43,584 nt of DNA from Nocardioides sp. URHA0020 (GCF_000620705.1 NZ_KK211168.1:589633-633216), one strand, 5' to 3'. Shown: positions 27,068-35,285, counted from the first letter of the stretch. Numbers and translations are program-made. The notes: generated by a model from the letters alone, not told the origin.

Positions 27068-28531
27068 TCAGTCCCAGGTGTGGGCGGGCTCGTTGGTGTG
27101 CATCCGCTCGCGGTAGTCGAGCAGTGCGGCCCGCAGGGCGTCGTACCGGTCGCGGTTGCCCTCGGCGCCCACCCGCTGGACGAACCACTCCGCGCCGTTG
27201 GTGCCGAGCAGGCAGCGCTGCTCGATGATGCCGAGCAGCCGGTCGGACTCGGCCTGCGAGACGCCCCACGAGGCCAGTCCCTCGCGGGCCATCGGCAGCA
27301 GCCGGCGCAGCACCAGCTCGGTGGCCCGCACCTGTCCCACGCCCGGCCAGTAGATCTGTGCATCGATGCCCTGGCGCGACGCGACGTGGAAGTTCTCCTC
27401 GGCCGCGCTGAAGGACATCTGCGACCACAGCGGCCGCGGGCTCTCCGCCAGGGCGCGGACCAGCCCGAAGTAGAAGGCGGCGTTGGCGATGGTGTCGGCG
27501 ACCGTCGGGCCGGCGGCCAGGAGCCGGTTCTCGACCCGGAGGTGCGGCACTCCCCCGGCGACGTCGTAGATCGGCCGGTTCCAGCGGTAGATCGTCCCGT
27601 TGTGCAGCCGGAGCTCCGAGAGCCGCGGGGTGCCGCCGTCCTCGAGGACGGCCAGCGGCTCCTCGTCGTCGGAGACCGGGAGCAGCGCCGGGAAGAAGCG
27701 CACGTTCTCCTCGAAGAGGTCGAAGATCGAGGTGATCCAGCGCTCGCCGAACCACACCCGCGGCCGGACCCCCTGCGCCTTGAGCTCCTCGCTGCGGGTG
27801 TCGGTCGCCTGCTCGAAGAGTGGGATCCGGGTCTCGCGCCACAGCTCCTTGCCCAGGAGGTACGGCGAGTTCGCGGCCACGGCGACCTGCACCGCGGCGA
27901 TCGCCTGGGAGGCGTTCCAGTAGGCCGCGAACTGGTCGGGCGAGGTCTGCACGTGGAACTGGGTGCTGGTGCACGCCGCCTCGGGGACGATCGAGTCGGA
28001 CGTCGTGCGCAACCGCTCGGGGCCGTCGATCGCGATCGTGATGTCCTCGCCGCGGGCGTTGAGGATCTGCTCGCTCAGCAGCTTGTAGCGCGGGTTGGCG
28101 CTCAGCGCGTCGAGGCCCATGTGGCCCTCGGCGAGCGTCGGCAGGATCCCGATCATCACCATGTGGGCACCGACCGCGGAGGACTTCTCCTCGGCGTCGT
28201 TGAGGCTGCGCCGCAGGGTGTCCTCGAAGGTGGTCAGACCGCCCTCGCGCAGCTTGGCCGGCGGCACGTTGATCTCGATGTTGAACTGGCCCAGCTCGGT
28301 CTGGAAGTCCGGGTCGGCGATCGCCTCCAGCGCCTCGGCGTTCTTCAGCGCCGGGTCGCCGACCTCGTCGACGAGGTTGAGCTCGACCTCCAGACCCGTC
28401 ATCGGGTCGTCGGTGTCGAAGCGTGCCTCGCGCAGCATCCGGGCGAAGACGTCCAGGTTGCGACGCACCTTCTCCCGGTGGCGCGTGCGATCAGCGCGGG
28501 AGAACTCCTGAGCCTCGACCTCTTCGCCCAT
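27068..28531 (-). CDS. Glutamate-cysteine ligase family protein (487 aa)
   Basis: ATP-dependent ligase-type protein of the GCS2 superfamily, annotated in actinobacteria as glutamate-cysteine ligase. The glutamine-synthetase-like core shows GLEVELNLVD (46-55, metal/ATP carboxylates), QFNIEINVPP and TSTQFHVQTSPD. The C-terminal part (NRPIYDVAGGVPHLRVENRLLAAGP) carries further conserved Glu/Arg. If active, it would form gamma-glutamyl-cysteine or another gamma-glutamyl amide. It starts nine bases after the stop of the YbdK-like gene and is its operon partner. Mycothiol producers do not need glutathione, so the true substrate is open. Confidence 0.8.
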   Translation of the reverse strand: MGEEVEAQEFSRADRTRHREKVRRNLDVFARMLREARFDTDDPMTGLEVELNLVDEVGDPALKNAEALEAIADPDFQTELGQFNIEINVPPAKLREGGLTTFEDTLRRSLNDAEEKSSAVGAHMVMIGILPTLAEGHMGLDALSANPRYKLLSEQILNARGEDITIAIDGPERLRTTSDSIVPEAACTSTQFHVQTSPDQFAAYWNASQAIAAVQVAVAANSPYLLGKELWRETRIPLFEQATDTRSEELKAQGVRPRVWFGERWITSIFDLFEENVRFFPALLPVSDDEEPLAVLEDGGTPRLSELRLHNGTIYRWNRPIYDVAGGVPHLRVENRLLAAGPTVADTIANAAFYFGLVRALAESPRPLWSQMSFSAAEENFHVASRQGIDAQIYWPGVGQVRATELVLRRLLPMAREGLASWGVSQAESDRLLGIIEQRCLLGTNGAEWFVQRVGAEGNRDRYDALRAALLDYRERMHTNEPAHTWD

Positions 28532-28540
28532 GGGGAGACC

Positions 28541-29686
28541 CTAGTGGCCGGGGTCGTCGATCAAGGTCTCGTACGACGCCTCGGTGCGGGCGATCAGGTC
28601 GTCGACGACACCACGAACGCTGCCGGTGCGCTCGTACGCCGCCCGCTGCCGGGTCGCGCCGTTGGCGTGGACGAGCCGGTCGAGCACCCGGGCCACCCGG
28701 TCGGCGTCGCCGGCCTCCGCCAGGGCGGGAGCCACCGCGTCCGCCAGGGCGTCGACGACCTCGCGCGCGCCCCGGAGCTCGCGCTCCAGCGGGTGCACCA
28801 GCGCGTCGGACATGCCGTAGCGAGCAGCCCGCCAGTGCGCCGCGCGCAGCGCCTCGGAGCGCCAGCGCGGCACCGGCCGGCCGTCGCGCCACTCGCCGGC
28901 CGCCGTCTCGACGAGGCCCCGCACGAGCGCGCCGATGGCCACGGCATCCTCCGGGTCGGCGCAGACGTCGCTGACGCGGACCTCGAGCGTCGGCTGGTGC
29001 ACGGAGAGCCGGGCGTCGAAGTAGAGCATCCCGTCATCGCGGGCCGCGCCGGTCCGGATCATCATCCGGGTCGACTCGCGGTAGCCCTCGACCGAGCCGA
29101 ACTGCTCGGTCGGGCCGGCACTGGGCCAGCGGCTCCAGACCTGCGCCCGCCAGGAGGCGTAGCCGGAGTCGCGGCCGTCGGCGAACGGCGAGTTGGCGCT
29201 CATCGCGAGCAGCACCGGCAGCCACGGGCCGATCCGGTCGAGGACGGCCACCCCCTCCTCGTCGGAGTCGATCGCGACGTGGACGTGCATCCCGCAGGTG
29301 CCGCCGCCGCGCGCGAGCTCGCCGTAGGTGTCGACCATGGACCGGTAGCGGTCGTTGGGCGTCACCACGGAGAGGTCCCCGCCCAGCGGCACGATCCCGG
29401 ACGCGCCCAGCGCGAAGCCGGCCTCGCGAGCAGCCTCCCCGGCGGTACGGCGAGCCGTCACCACCTGGACGAACGCGTCATCGACCGACCGGGTGGGGTC
29501 CGTCTTCGTCTCCAGCTGGTGCTGGAAGAGCTCCTGGTCGAGCTCGTCGGAGGCCGCCGTCGCCTCCAGCCGGCCGCGGCCGTGCTCACGGAACTGCTTC
29601 ATCACCTGCGGCGCGGCCGCCGCCACCTCCCGGGTGTCGGGGTCGAACAGCAGCAGCTCCTCCTCGAGACCCACGGTGCGCACCAT
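28541..29686 (-). CDS. YbdK-type carboxylate-amine ligase (GCS2 family, 381 aa)
   Basis: A weak glutamate-cysteine ligase homologue of the YbdK group. It begins VGLEEELLLFD (5-15), the metal-binding acidic block, and has CGMHVHVAID (131-140), the conserved histidine strand. The C-terminal helices SDALVHPLERELRGAREVVD are typical. It makes an operon with the 487-aa ligase-like gene. TAGTGG precedes the ATG by six bases, nearly a leaderless -10. Its in vivo substrate is unknown; E. coli YbdK has only feeble gamma-glutamyl-cysteine activity. Confidence 0.82.
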   Translation of the reverse strand: MVRTVGLEEELLLFDPDTREVAAAAPQVMKQFREHGRGRLEATAASDELDQELFQHQLETKTDPTRSVDDAFVQVVTARRTAGEAAREAGFALGASGIVPLGGDLSVVTPNDRYRSMVDTYGELARGGGTCGMHVHVAIDSDEEGVAVLDRIGPWLPVLLAMSANSPFADGRDSGYASWRAQVWSRWPSAGPTEQFGSVEGYRESTRMMIRTGAARDDGMLYFDARLSVHQPTLEVRVSDVCADPEDAVAIGALVRGLVETAAGEWRDGRPVPRWRSEALRAAHWRAARYGMSDALVHPLERELRGAREVVDALADAVAPALAEAGDADRVARVLDRLVHANGATRQRAAYERTGSVRGVVDDLIARTEASYETLIDDPGH

Positions 29687-29728
29687 GCCCGACCACTACC
29701 CGATGGGCCGGACCTTCATCCGCATCCC

Positions 29729-30703
29729 TCACGCGGACAGGCCCGTGGTCCAGTCGAAGCCGCCCTCCCACGTCTCCGGCGGCACGGCGCGGGTGAGGAC
29801 CTCGGCGACCAGCCCGGCCAGCGAGTAGCCGGGGTCGGCCTCGATGCACCGGTCGACCGCGCACCAGGCCACGGCGCCCTGGCCGGCCTGCCACGCCGCG
29901 AAGCCCAGCAGGGCCGCGGGCGCCGCCACCAGCGGGTCGGGCGCGCGCCGTACGACGTCGGTCCAGAACGCCGTGTGCTCGCGTGCCCGGGTGCGCGTCA
30001 GGGACGACCAGGCCGCGTCGCGGACCCGCAGGTCGAGCATGCCGCGCAGGAGCCGGGCGACCTCGGCGTCCGCCGGCGAGGTGCCCCGGCCGACGTGCCG
30101 CTCCACCAGCTCACGCGCCCACCGGCCCTCCTCGAGGGCCGGGAGCGGCTCACCGGTGAGCGCGGCCAGCGCCGGCACCACCCGCGCCACGAGGTCGGGC
30201 TGCGCGGCGACCGTCTCGGCGAGCCGGTCGCGCGAGGCGTGGACCACGCGGCCGTCGTAGACGGCCTGGGCGGCGAACGGGTGCGCCGACAGGTCGTAGG
30301 GCACCCCGTCGAGGGGCACGCCCGGACGGCCGGGCACCGGTCGCCAGCGCCGGCCGTCGGTGAGCAGCCCGTCGATCACCTCGACGCCGTGGAGCCGCAG
30401 CGACTGCGCGGTGGCCTGCAGGGCCCGGTCGGCGAACCGGTCGCGGTCGCTGTAGGCGATCAGGAACGCGCGCCGGACCCCGTGGTGGCGCGCCGGCTCG
30501 GCCAGCAGGGCGGCCATCTCGGCGACGTCGTCGACCGCGTCGGGCAGGTCGACGCGGGCATGGAAGGGTCGGTCGCCGCCGAAGGTGAGCATCACCATCG
30601 ACTCGGTCGGCTCGAAGCCGAGGACGACGGGCACCACCGCGAGGAGGTCCTCGGGCGTGCGGGCGGTCAGGGTGGTCGTGGGTGGGGACTGGTCTGTGGT
30701 CAT
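29729..30703 (-). CDS. DUF4192 domain protein
   Basis: A 324-residue soluble actinobacterial protein of unknown role. It opens with LTARTPEDLLAVVPVVLGFEP, the family signature, continues with MVMLTFGGDRPFHARVDLP, and ends in a helical repeat-like half (LLGFAAWQAGQGAVAWCAVDR) where the segment around EADPGYSLAGLVAEVL is well conserved in the family. GAGCGT stands six bases before the ATG. It is upstream of the two ligase-like genes on the same strand, 42 bases away, so the three may be one transcript. Confidence 0.85.
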   Translation of the reverse strand: MTTDQSPPTTTLTARTPEDLLAVVPVVLGFEPTESMVMLTFGGDRPFHARVDLPDAVDDVAEMAALLAEPARHHGVRRAFLIAYSDRDRFADRALQATAQSLRLHGVEVIDGLLTDGRRWRPVPGRPGVPLDGVPYDLSAHPFAAQAVYDGRVVHASRDRLAETVAAQPDLVARVVPALAALTGEPLPALEEGRWARELVERHVGRGTSPADAEVARLLRGMLDLRVRDAAWSSLTRTRAREHTAFWTDVVRRAPDPLVAAPAALLGFAAWQAGQGAVAWCAVDRCIEADPGYSLAGLVAEVLTRAVPPETWEGGFDWTTGLSA

Positions 30704-30709
30704 GCCTCG

Positions 30710-30715
30710 ACGCTC
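30710..30715 (-). promoter_or_regulatory. Possible -10 for leaderless DUF4192 gene
   Basis: GAGCGT on the minus strand, six bases before the ATG at 30703; A and T are at the conserved positions but position 1 is G. Confidence 0.3.
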
Positions 30716-30816
30716 CCCGGTGCTGCCGACGTCGGCGGCCGGTGGTGGGCGGGCCTGTGAAGACGGCTGCGGGAGGGCTTGCTGTGAGCGGCAGGTGGGC
30801 TGTCGGAGGGCCGCGA

Positions 30817-30822
30817 TAGGTT
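30817..30822 (+). promoter_or_regulatory. -10 element for leaderless dinB
   Basis: TAGGTT lies six bases before the GTG at 30829, within the nonamer GATAGGTTC that also stands before the oligopeptidase gene. No ribosome site and no LexA-type operator were seen upstream. Confidence 0.6.
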
Positions 30823-30828
30823 CTCGGG

Positions 30829-32157
30829 GTGCGAGCGGTTGCGTCGGTGCTCCACCTCGACCTGGATGCGTTCTTCGCGGCGGTTGAGCAACGCGACAAG
30901 CCGTCCCTGCGCGGCAAGCCCGTCGTCGTGGGCGGCGTCGGCGGCCGCGGCGTGGTGGCGACGGCGTCGTACGAGGCCCGGCAGTACGGCGTCCGCTCGG
31001 CCATGTCGACCCGCGAGGCGCGCTCGCGGTGCCCGCACGCGGCCTTCCTCTCGGGTCGGTTCCACGCCTACCGCGCAGCGAGCGACCAGGTCATGCGGCT
31101 GCTCCGGTCGGTCTCGCCGCTGGTGGAGCCGCTCTCGCTCGACGAGGCGTTCGTCGACCTGGCCGTCGCGGACACCACCGAGCACCCCGGCCTCACCGAC
31201 CTGTCGCTGGCGTCGGTGACGGCGTTCGCCGAGGAGCTGCGCTCCCGGGTGACCGAGGTGACGGGCGGGCTGACGGCGTCGGTCGGCGTCGGCACCTCGA
31301 AGTTCATCGCGAAGGTCGCCAGCGACCTCGACAAGCCCGACGGGCTGGTCGTCGTGCCGCCCGGCACCGAGCGCGACCTGCTGCGCCCGATGAAGGCCTC
31401 CGTCATCCCGGGCGTCGGACCGGCCACGGCGGAGCGGCTGCGACGCGTCGGGGTGCAGACGGTCGCCGAGCTGGAGCAGCTGAGCGAGGACGAGCTGGTG
31501 CGCGAGCTGGGCAAGGCCAGCGGGCACTGGCTCTACGCACTGGCCCGGGCCGACGACGACCGGCCGGTGGTCTCCGAGCGCGAGGCCAAGTCGGTCAGCG
31601 TCGAGGGCACCTACGACCACGACCTGACCGACCGCAGCCTGATGGAGCACCTGCTGACGCGTCAGGCCGGCGACGTGGCGCGGCGGCTGCGCAAGAGCGG
31701 GCTGTCGGGGCGCACGATCACGATCAAGGTGCGGATGCACGACTTCACCACGGTCAGCCGCTCCTCCACCCTGGGCTCGCCCACCGACACGGCGGCGACG
31801 ATCGCGCGGCTCGCCCGCGGCCTGCTCGCCGACCTCGACACCTCCGGCGGCGTACGCCTCCTCGGCGTCGGCGTGTCCGGTCTGGCCGACTGGGTGCAGG
31901 AGGACCTCTTCGGGGAGACCACCGAGGACGAGGAGGAGCTGCCCGACGTCGAGCTGCCGCAGAGCTCGCGACCGACCTGGGCTCCCGGGATGGACGTCGT
32001 GCACGCCGAGCTCGGCCAGGGGTGGGTCTGGGGGTCGGGACGCGGGGTGGTGACGATCCGGTTCGAGACGGCGACGAGCCCGGCGGGGCCGGTGCGCAGC
32101 TATGCCGAGGACGACCCGGCGCTCAGCGCGTGGACGACCCCGAGCGCGCCGGAGTGA
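30829..32157 (+). CDS. dinB: DNA polymerase IV (Y-family, DinB)
   Basis: Translesion polymerase of 442 residues. The palm carries Asp11 in HLDLDAFFAAVEQ and Asp105-Glu106 in SLDEAFVDL. The thumb HhH is VIPGVGPATAERLRRVGV. The little finger follows. The protein is about 90 residues longer than E. coli DinB; the extension (APGMDVVHAELGQGWVWGSG) is a known actinobacterial feature. A beta-clamp motif is likely near QEDLF (in VQEDLFGE), a good QxxLF-type match. No SOS box is visible. Its last 35 bases overlap the convergent pxpC gene. Confidence 0.93.
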   Translation: MRAVASVLHLDLDAFFAAVEQRDKPSLRGKPVVVGGVGGRGVVATASYEARQYGVRSAMSTREARSRCPHAAFLSGRFHAYRAASDQVMRLLRSVSPLVEPLSLDEAFVDLAVADTTEHPGLTDLSLASVTAFAEELRSRVTEVTGGLTASVGVGTSKFIAKVASDLDKPDGLVVVPPGTERDLLRPMKASVIPGVGPATAERLRRVGVQTVAELEQLSEDELVRELGKASGHWLYALARADDDRPVVSEREAKSVSVEGTYDHDLTDRSLMEHLLTRQAGDVARRLRKSGLSGRTITIKVRMHDFTTVSRSSTLGSPTDTAATIARLARGLLADLDTSGGVRLLGVGVSGLADWVQEDLFGETTEDEEELPDVELPQSSRPTWAPGMDVVHAELGQGWVWGSGRGVVTIRFETATSPAGPVRSYAEDDPALSAWTTPSAPE

Positions 32158-32962
32158 ACCGCACGCCCTCCCCCGGCCGCAGCTGCGCGCACTGCCACAG
32201 GTCGTCGGCCTCCACGACGGCCAGCACCGGGTAGCCACCGGTCGGCGGGTGGTCGGCCAGGAACACGATCGGTACGCCGCTCGGCGGCACCTGCACCGCC
32301 CCGAGCACCATCCCCTCGCTCGGCAGCTCGTCCTCGCGGCGCCGCGGCAGGGACGCGCCGTCGAGGCGCAGGCCGATGCGGTCGGAGTCGGCCGCCACGA
32401 CGTACGACGTGGCACAGAGCCGCTCGAACGCGTCGTGGCTCAGCCAGTCGGCGCGCGGGCCCCGGCGCACCCGCAACGGCCCGGGCGTCGGCGTCCGGGG
32501 GGTGTCGAGCGCCCGCGGTCGCCCGGCGGGCTCGCCGACCGGGAGGACGGCGCCTGGCAGGACCCGGTCGGGCCCGACCCACGCGAGCGTGTCGGTGGAG
32601 CGCGACCCGAGCACGGCAGGCACGGCGATCCCGCCGGCGACCGCTACGTAGCTGCGCAGTCCCGTCGCCGGAGCAGCCACCTGGAGCGTCGCGCCCGCGG
32701 CGAGCCACTCGGCCCGGGCGTGGGGGCGGCCCGCCCCGGTCACCGCGACCCAGCAGCCGGCATCGGCACGCAGCTCGAGGCCGCCGAGCAGCACCTCGAG
32801 CACGGCGGCGTCCTCGTCGTTGCCGACCAGCCGGTTGGCGAGCCCGGCCGCCGGCCCGTCCAGCGCGCCACCGCGGGCGACGCCGAGGTGGGCCAGGCCG
32901 AGGCGGCCCCGGTCCTGGACCGTGACCAGGGGGCCGGTGGCGAGCACGTGCAGGGAGGTCAT
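32123..32962 (-). CDS. pxpC: 5-oxoprolinase subunit PxpC (KipA/carboxyltransferase-like)
   Basis: Subunit of the prokaryotic ATP-dependent 5-oxoprolinase, which opens 5-oxoproline to glutamate. The 279-residue protein has the urea-amidolyase/KipA pattern: TVQDRGRLGLAHLGVARGGALD near the start, AVTGAGRPHA, and PSEGMVLGAVQVPPSG with FLADHPPTGGYPVLA near the end. Its ATG overlaps the pxpB stop (ATGA, 32959-32962), so the two are coupled. The biotin-dependent carboxyltransferase name used in some databases comes from homology to urea carboxylase. Confidence 0.9.
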   Translation of the reverse strand: MTSLHVLATGPLVTVQDRGRLGLAHLGVARGGALDGPAAGLANRLVGNDEDAAVLEVLLGGLELRADAGCWVAVTGAGRPHARAEWLAAGATLQVAAPATGLRSYVAVAGGIAVPAVLGSRSTDTLAWVGPDRVLPGAVLPVGEPAGRPRALDTPRTPTPGPLRVRRGPRADWLSHDAFERLCATSYVVAADSDRIGLRLDGASLPRRREDELPSEGMVLGAVQVPPSGVPIVFLADHPPTGGYPVLAVVEADDLWQCAQLRPGEGVRFTPARSGSSTR

Positions 32963-33552
32963 CGCGGGACGAACACCACCCGGGTGCCCGGCGGCAGCAA
33001 CGCCGGCCGGTCGCGCGACGGGTCCCACAGGTTCGCGTCGGTGCGACCCAGCAGCCGCCACCCGCCCGGCGAGGCCGTCGGGTAGACCCCGCACCATGCG
33101 CCGGCCAGTCCGACCGACCCCGGGGCCACGCGGGGTCGCGGCGACCCCAGGCGGGGTACGGCGAGCTCCAACGGCAGCCCGGACAGGTAGGAGAAGCCCG
33201 GCGCGAAGCCGCAGAACGCGGCGACGTACTCCACCTCGCCGTGCCGGGCGACGACACCGGCCACGTCGGTGCCCCAGACCTCCGCGACGAAGGCCAGGTC
33301 AGGCCCGTCGTACACGACCGGGATCTCGACCAGGTCGCCCGTGGGTCGTGCGCCCGAGGGGGTCCAGCCGTCGAGCCGCGCGGTCAGCGCGGCCGGGTCG
33401 CCGACCCCGTCGAAGAGCACGGTCCGCGCCGCCGGCACCACCTCCACCGCGTCGACGCCGACCGAGCGCGCCCAGGTGGCGAGGTCGAGCGCCTCGACGG
33501 CGTCGGCGACCTCGGCGAGGAGCGCGGAGCGACCGACGGCGTGCAGCTGCAT
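32959..33552 (-). CDS. pxpB: 5-oxoprolinase subunit PxpB (KipI-like)
   Basis: A 197-residue cyclophilin-like-fold subunit of 5-oxoprolinase. Key segments are VVYDGPDLAFVAEVWG, AFCGFAPGFSYLSGLP and GSVGLAGAWCGVYPTASPGGW, all typical of KipI/PxpB. In Bacillus the homologue KipI inhibits the sporulation kinase, but with pxpA and pxpC in the same neighbourhood the metabolic role is favoured. CAGACT stands six bases before the ATG, so it may be leaderless. Confidence 0.9.
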   Translation of the reverse strand: MQLHAVGRSALLAEVADAVEALDLATWARSVGVDAVEVVPAARTVLFDGVGDPAALTARLDGWTPSGARPTGDLVEIPVVYDGPDLAFVAEVWGTDVAGVVARHGEVEYVAAFCGFAPGFSYLSGLPLELAVPRLGSPRPRVAPGSVGLAGAWCGVYPTASPGGWRLLGRTDANLWDPSRDRPALLPPGTRVVFVPR

Positions 33553-33558
33553 GGGTCC

Positions 33559-33564
33559 AGTCTG
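33559..33564 (-). promoter_or_regulatory. -10 element for leaderless pxpB
   Basis: CAGACT on the minus strand, six bases before the pxpB ATG; no ribosome site. It implies that pxpBC has its own promoter, apart from pxpA. Confidence 0.4.
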
Positions 33565-33652
33565 ACGTGGCTCGCGGGGAGGCGGCGTTCACACAGACGT
33601 CACGCGCACGGCGTTGCACGCGTCGCCGAACGGGATCACCATGGAAATGGAT

Positions 33653-33689
33653 GAGGGGCCCCCGGCGGTATGAGCGCCAGGGGCCCCTC
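33653..33689. terminator. GC-rich hairpin, probable terminator
   Basis: GAGGGGCCCC (33653-33662) pairs with GGGGCCCCTC (33680-33689); after one mismatch GGCG pairs with CGCC, leaving a short loop. It lies in the gap between pxpB and the DUF4333 gene, where both flanking genes run on the minus strand, so it could end the lipoprotein transcript before pxpB. Confidence 0.6.
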
Positions 33690-34011
33690 GCTTCGACCGG
33701 CTCGGTGACGTCCGGTCGACCGGGCACTCCCCTCGACCCCGCCCGCCCCGTCACCGGGCCGGCGCCGCGAGTCGCCTCGCGGTGCGGATCTTGGTTCCTG
33801 TCCGATCCCAGCTCCCCGTTGCCGGCGACCTGGTGAGGAGAGTTCTACGTGGTGCGGGTCACACCCCGCAAGGGGTCCCGGCGACATTCCGCCGGTCCCC
33901 CAGGGTCCTCCACAGGTCGGGGCGGTTCATCCACAACGGTGGCGGGATCTCCACAGACGGCGGTCCAGACCTGTGGACCGTGCTGTGGAGAGCTGCGGAC
34001 TGCCGCGAGCG
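33690..34011. promoter_or_regulatory. Gene-free stretch with phased TCCACA hexamers
   Basis: No supported gene. Within 81 bases there are five TCCACA hexamers: on the plus strand at 33909, 33930 and 33950, and inverted (TGTGGA) at 33972 and 33984. The steps are 21, 20, 22 and 12 bases, close to whole helical turns. TCATCCACA at 33927-33935 differs from a DnaA box (TTATCCACA) at one base; the others match less well. They look like protein-binding sites on one helix face. Confidence 0.45.
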
Positions 34012-34544
34012 TCAGGACTCGATCGCCACCGTGCCCTGCAGGTCCTTGATTCGCAGGGTGACCTCCTGGGTGTCCTCGCCCTGGACCAGCGAGCAGGTGA
34101 AGGTGGTGTCGGCGTCCTGCACCAGCACGGCCTGCTCGCCGCAGTCCGCGGTCACGTCGGTCAGGCCCTGGTCGGTCGCCTGCTGCTGGAGGAACTCGAC
34201 CACCTTGGCCGACGAGACGATGGCCTGAGCCGGTGCGATGCGAACTTCACGTCGTCGTCGGTGACCGTGGTGAAGGTGACGGCGTACGGCGCCTGGACGC
34301 CCTCGATCTTGATCGTGCACTCGATGGAGGCGCCCTTCTTCGGCTTCGAGTCGTCGGGGCAGGTCGCGTCGGTGACGTCGAGGTCGGGAGTCGCCTTCTC
34401 CTGGGCCTGCTGGACCTGCTCGGCCACGTCGGCGGCGTCGTACCCGCCGGTGTCGACCGAGACGGAGCCGCTGCACGCCCCGAGCGCGAGGAGGGCAGGG
34501 ACGAGGAGGGTGGCGCCCAGGGCGCGGCACAGGGTGATGGTCAC
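34012..34544 (-). pseudogene. DUF4333 lipoprotein, frameshifted
   Basis: The first part starts MTITLCRALGATLLVPALLALGAC with a lipobox (LGAC) and has a DUF4333-like unit CPDDSKPKKGASIECTIKIEG. Near 34237-34241 the frame changes: the first frame goes on as DDDVKFASHRLRP to a late stop, while the next frame continues the family sequence as IAPAQAIVSSAKVVEFLQQQ, with a second unit TADCGEQAVLVQDADTTFTC and end at 34012. One missing base (GCATCGCACC where GCGATCGCACC would keep frame) explains it. Either a recent mutation or a sequence error. GATGAT lies six bases before the GTG. Confidence 0.7.
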
Positions 34545-34589
34545 GACCCGATCATCGGACGCCGGGCACCGCAGTGGAGAGGTTCGCCG

Positions 34590-35279
34590 CTACAGCCCTC
34601 GCAGCACCAGACCAGCTGCGAGGAGTCCGCGACGTACGGCGACGGCGTGCTCGACCGCCCCCGGGCTGTCGCCGTGGAGGCACAGCGAGTCGACGCTCGC
34701 GGCGAGCCGGAGCGCCTGCGCCACGATCTCGCCCTCCTCGGTCACCAGCGCCCCCGGCTCCGAGCGCGGCACCAGCCGGCCCGCTGCGGTGTAGCCGCGG
34801 TCGGGGAAGCCCTCGTGCAGCACCCGCCGTCCGGCCGCCTGCGCCAGGGACAGCAGCCGGCCCGGCATCCCGAGCACGGGGAGGTCGCCCGAGCCGTCCA
34901 GGACCGCCCGTGCCTGATCCTCGTCGTCGAGGACGCGGTGGTAGAGCGCGCCGTGCGGCTTGAGGTAGCGCACCGACGTGCCGGCCGTCGCGGCGATCGC
35001 GGCGAGGGTGCCGACCTGGTCGGCGACCTGGTCGCGCAGCACGTCGTACGCCACGTCGCGCGGCGCCCGCCCGAAGCCCGGCCGGTCGTCGTACGAGACC
35101 TGGGCGCCGACCGAGACGCCGAGCCGGGCCGCCTCGGCGCAGACCGCACGCATGATCGAGGCGTTGCCGGCGTGGTAGCCGCACGCGACGTTGGCGCTGG
35201 TCACGACGGCGAGCAGCGCGGCGTCGTCGGTGACCTCCTCGCCGAGGTCGGCGTTGAGGTCGATCACGGGGCCGGGCAC
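34590..35279 (-). CDS. pxpA: 5-oxoprolinase subunit PxpA (LamB/YcsF family)
   Basis: A 229-residue TIM-barrel-like subunit of 5-oxoprolinase, cytoplasmic. Signatures are IDLNADLGE (6-14), SANVACGYHAGN (28-39) and LKPHGALYH (106-114). It is the first step partner of PxpBC, but here lies over 1 kb away from pxpB, with the broken lipoprotein gene between. TAGCGT is six bases before the GTG at 35279, favouring this start over the in-frame GTG at 35267. A large inverted repeat lies just upstream. Confidence 0.9.
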   Translation of the reverse strand: MPGPVIDLNADLGEEVTDDAALLAVVTSANVACGYHAGNASIMRAVCAEAARLGVSVGAQVSYDDRPGFGRAPRDVAYDVLRDQVADQVGTLAAIAATAGTSVRYLKPHGALYHRVLDDEDQARAVLDGSGDLPVLGMPGRLLSLAQAAGRRVLHEGFPDRGYTAAGRLVPRSEPGALVTEEGEIVAQALRLAASVDSLCLHGDSPGAVEHAVAVRRGLLAAGLVLRGL

Positions 35280-35285
35280 GTGCGA

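Noticed and set aside
26906..30760. A 1284-codon plus-strand frame spanning the ligase-like genes and DUF4192
   Set aside because: Covers three well-supported minus-strand genes; its length only shows how seldom stops occur at this GC.
30704..30828. SOS (LexA) box upstream of dinB
   Set aside because: No GTTCGAAC-like or TCGAAC-N4-GTTCGA sequence is found in the gap.
33641..33673. Ten-codon ORF (MEMDEGPPAV) overlapping the hairpin, as a leader peptide
   Set aside because: No ribosome site, no run of regulatory codons, and the downstream genes run on the other strand.
33909..33989. Chromosomal replication origin
   Set aside because: Only one site is close to a DnaA box; no dnaA, dnaN or AT-rich unwinding region is nearby.
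33849..34049. A 66-codon plus-strand ORF in the pxpB-DUF4333 gap
   Set aside because: Low-complexity Ser/Gly/Pro composition, no start signal, and it overlaps the TCCACA cluster.
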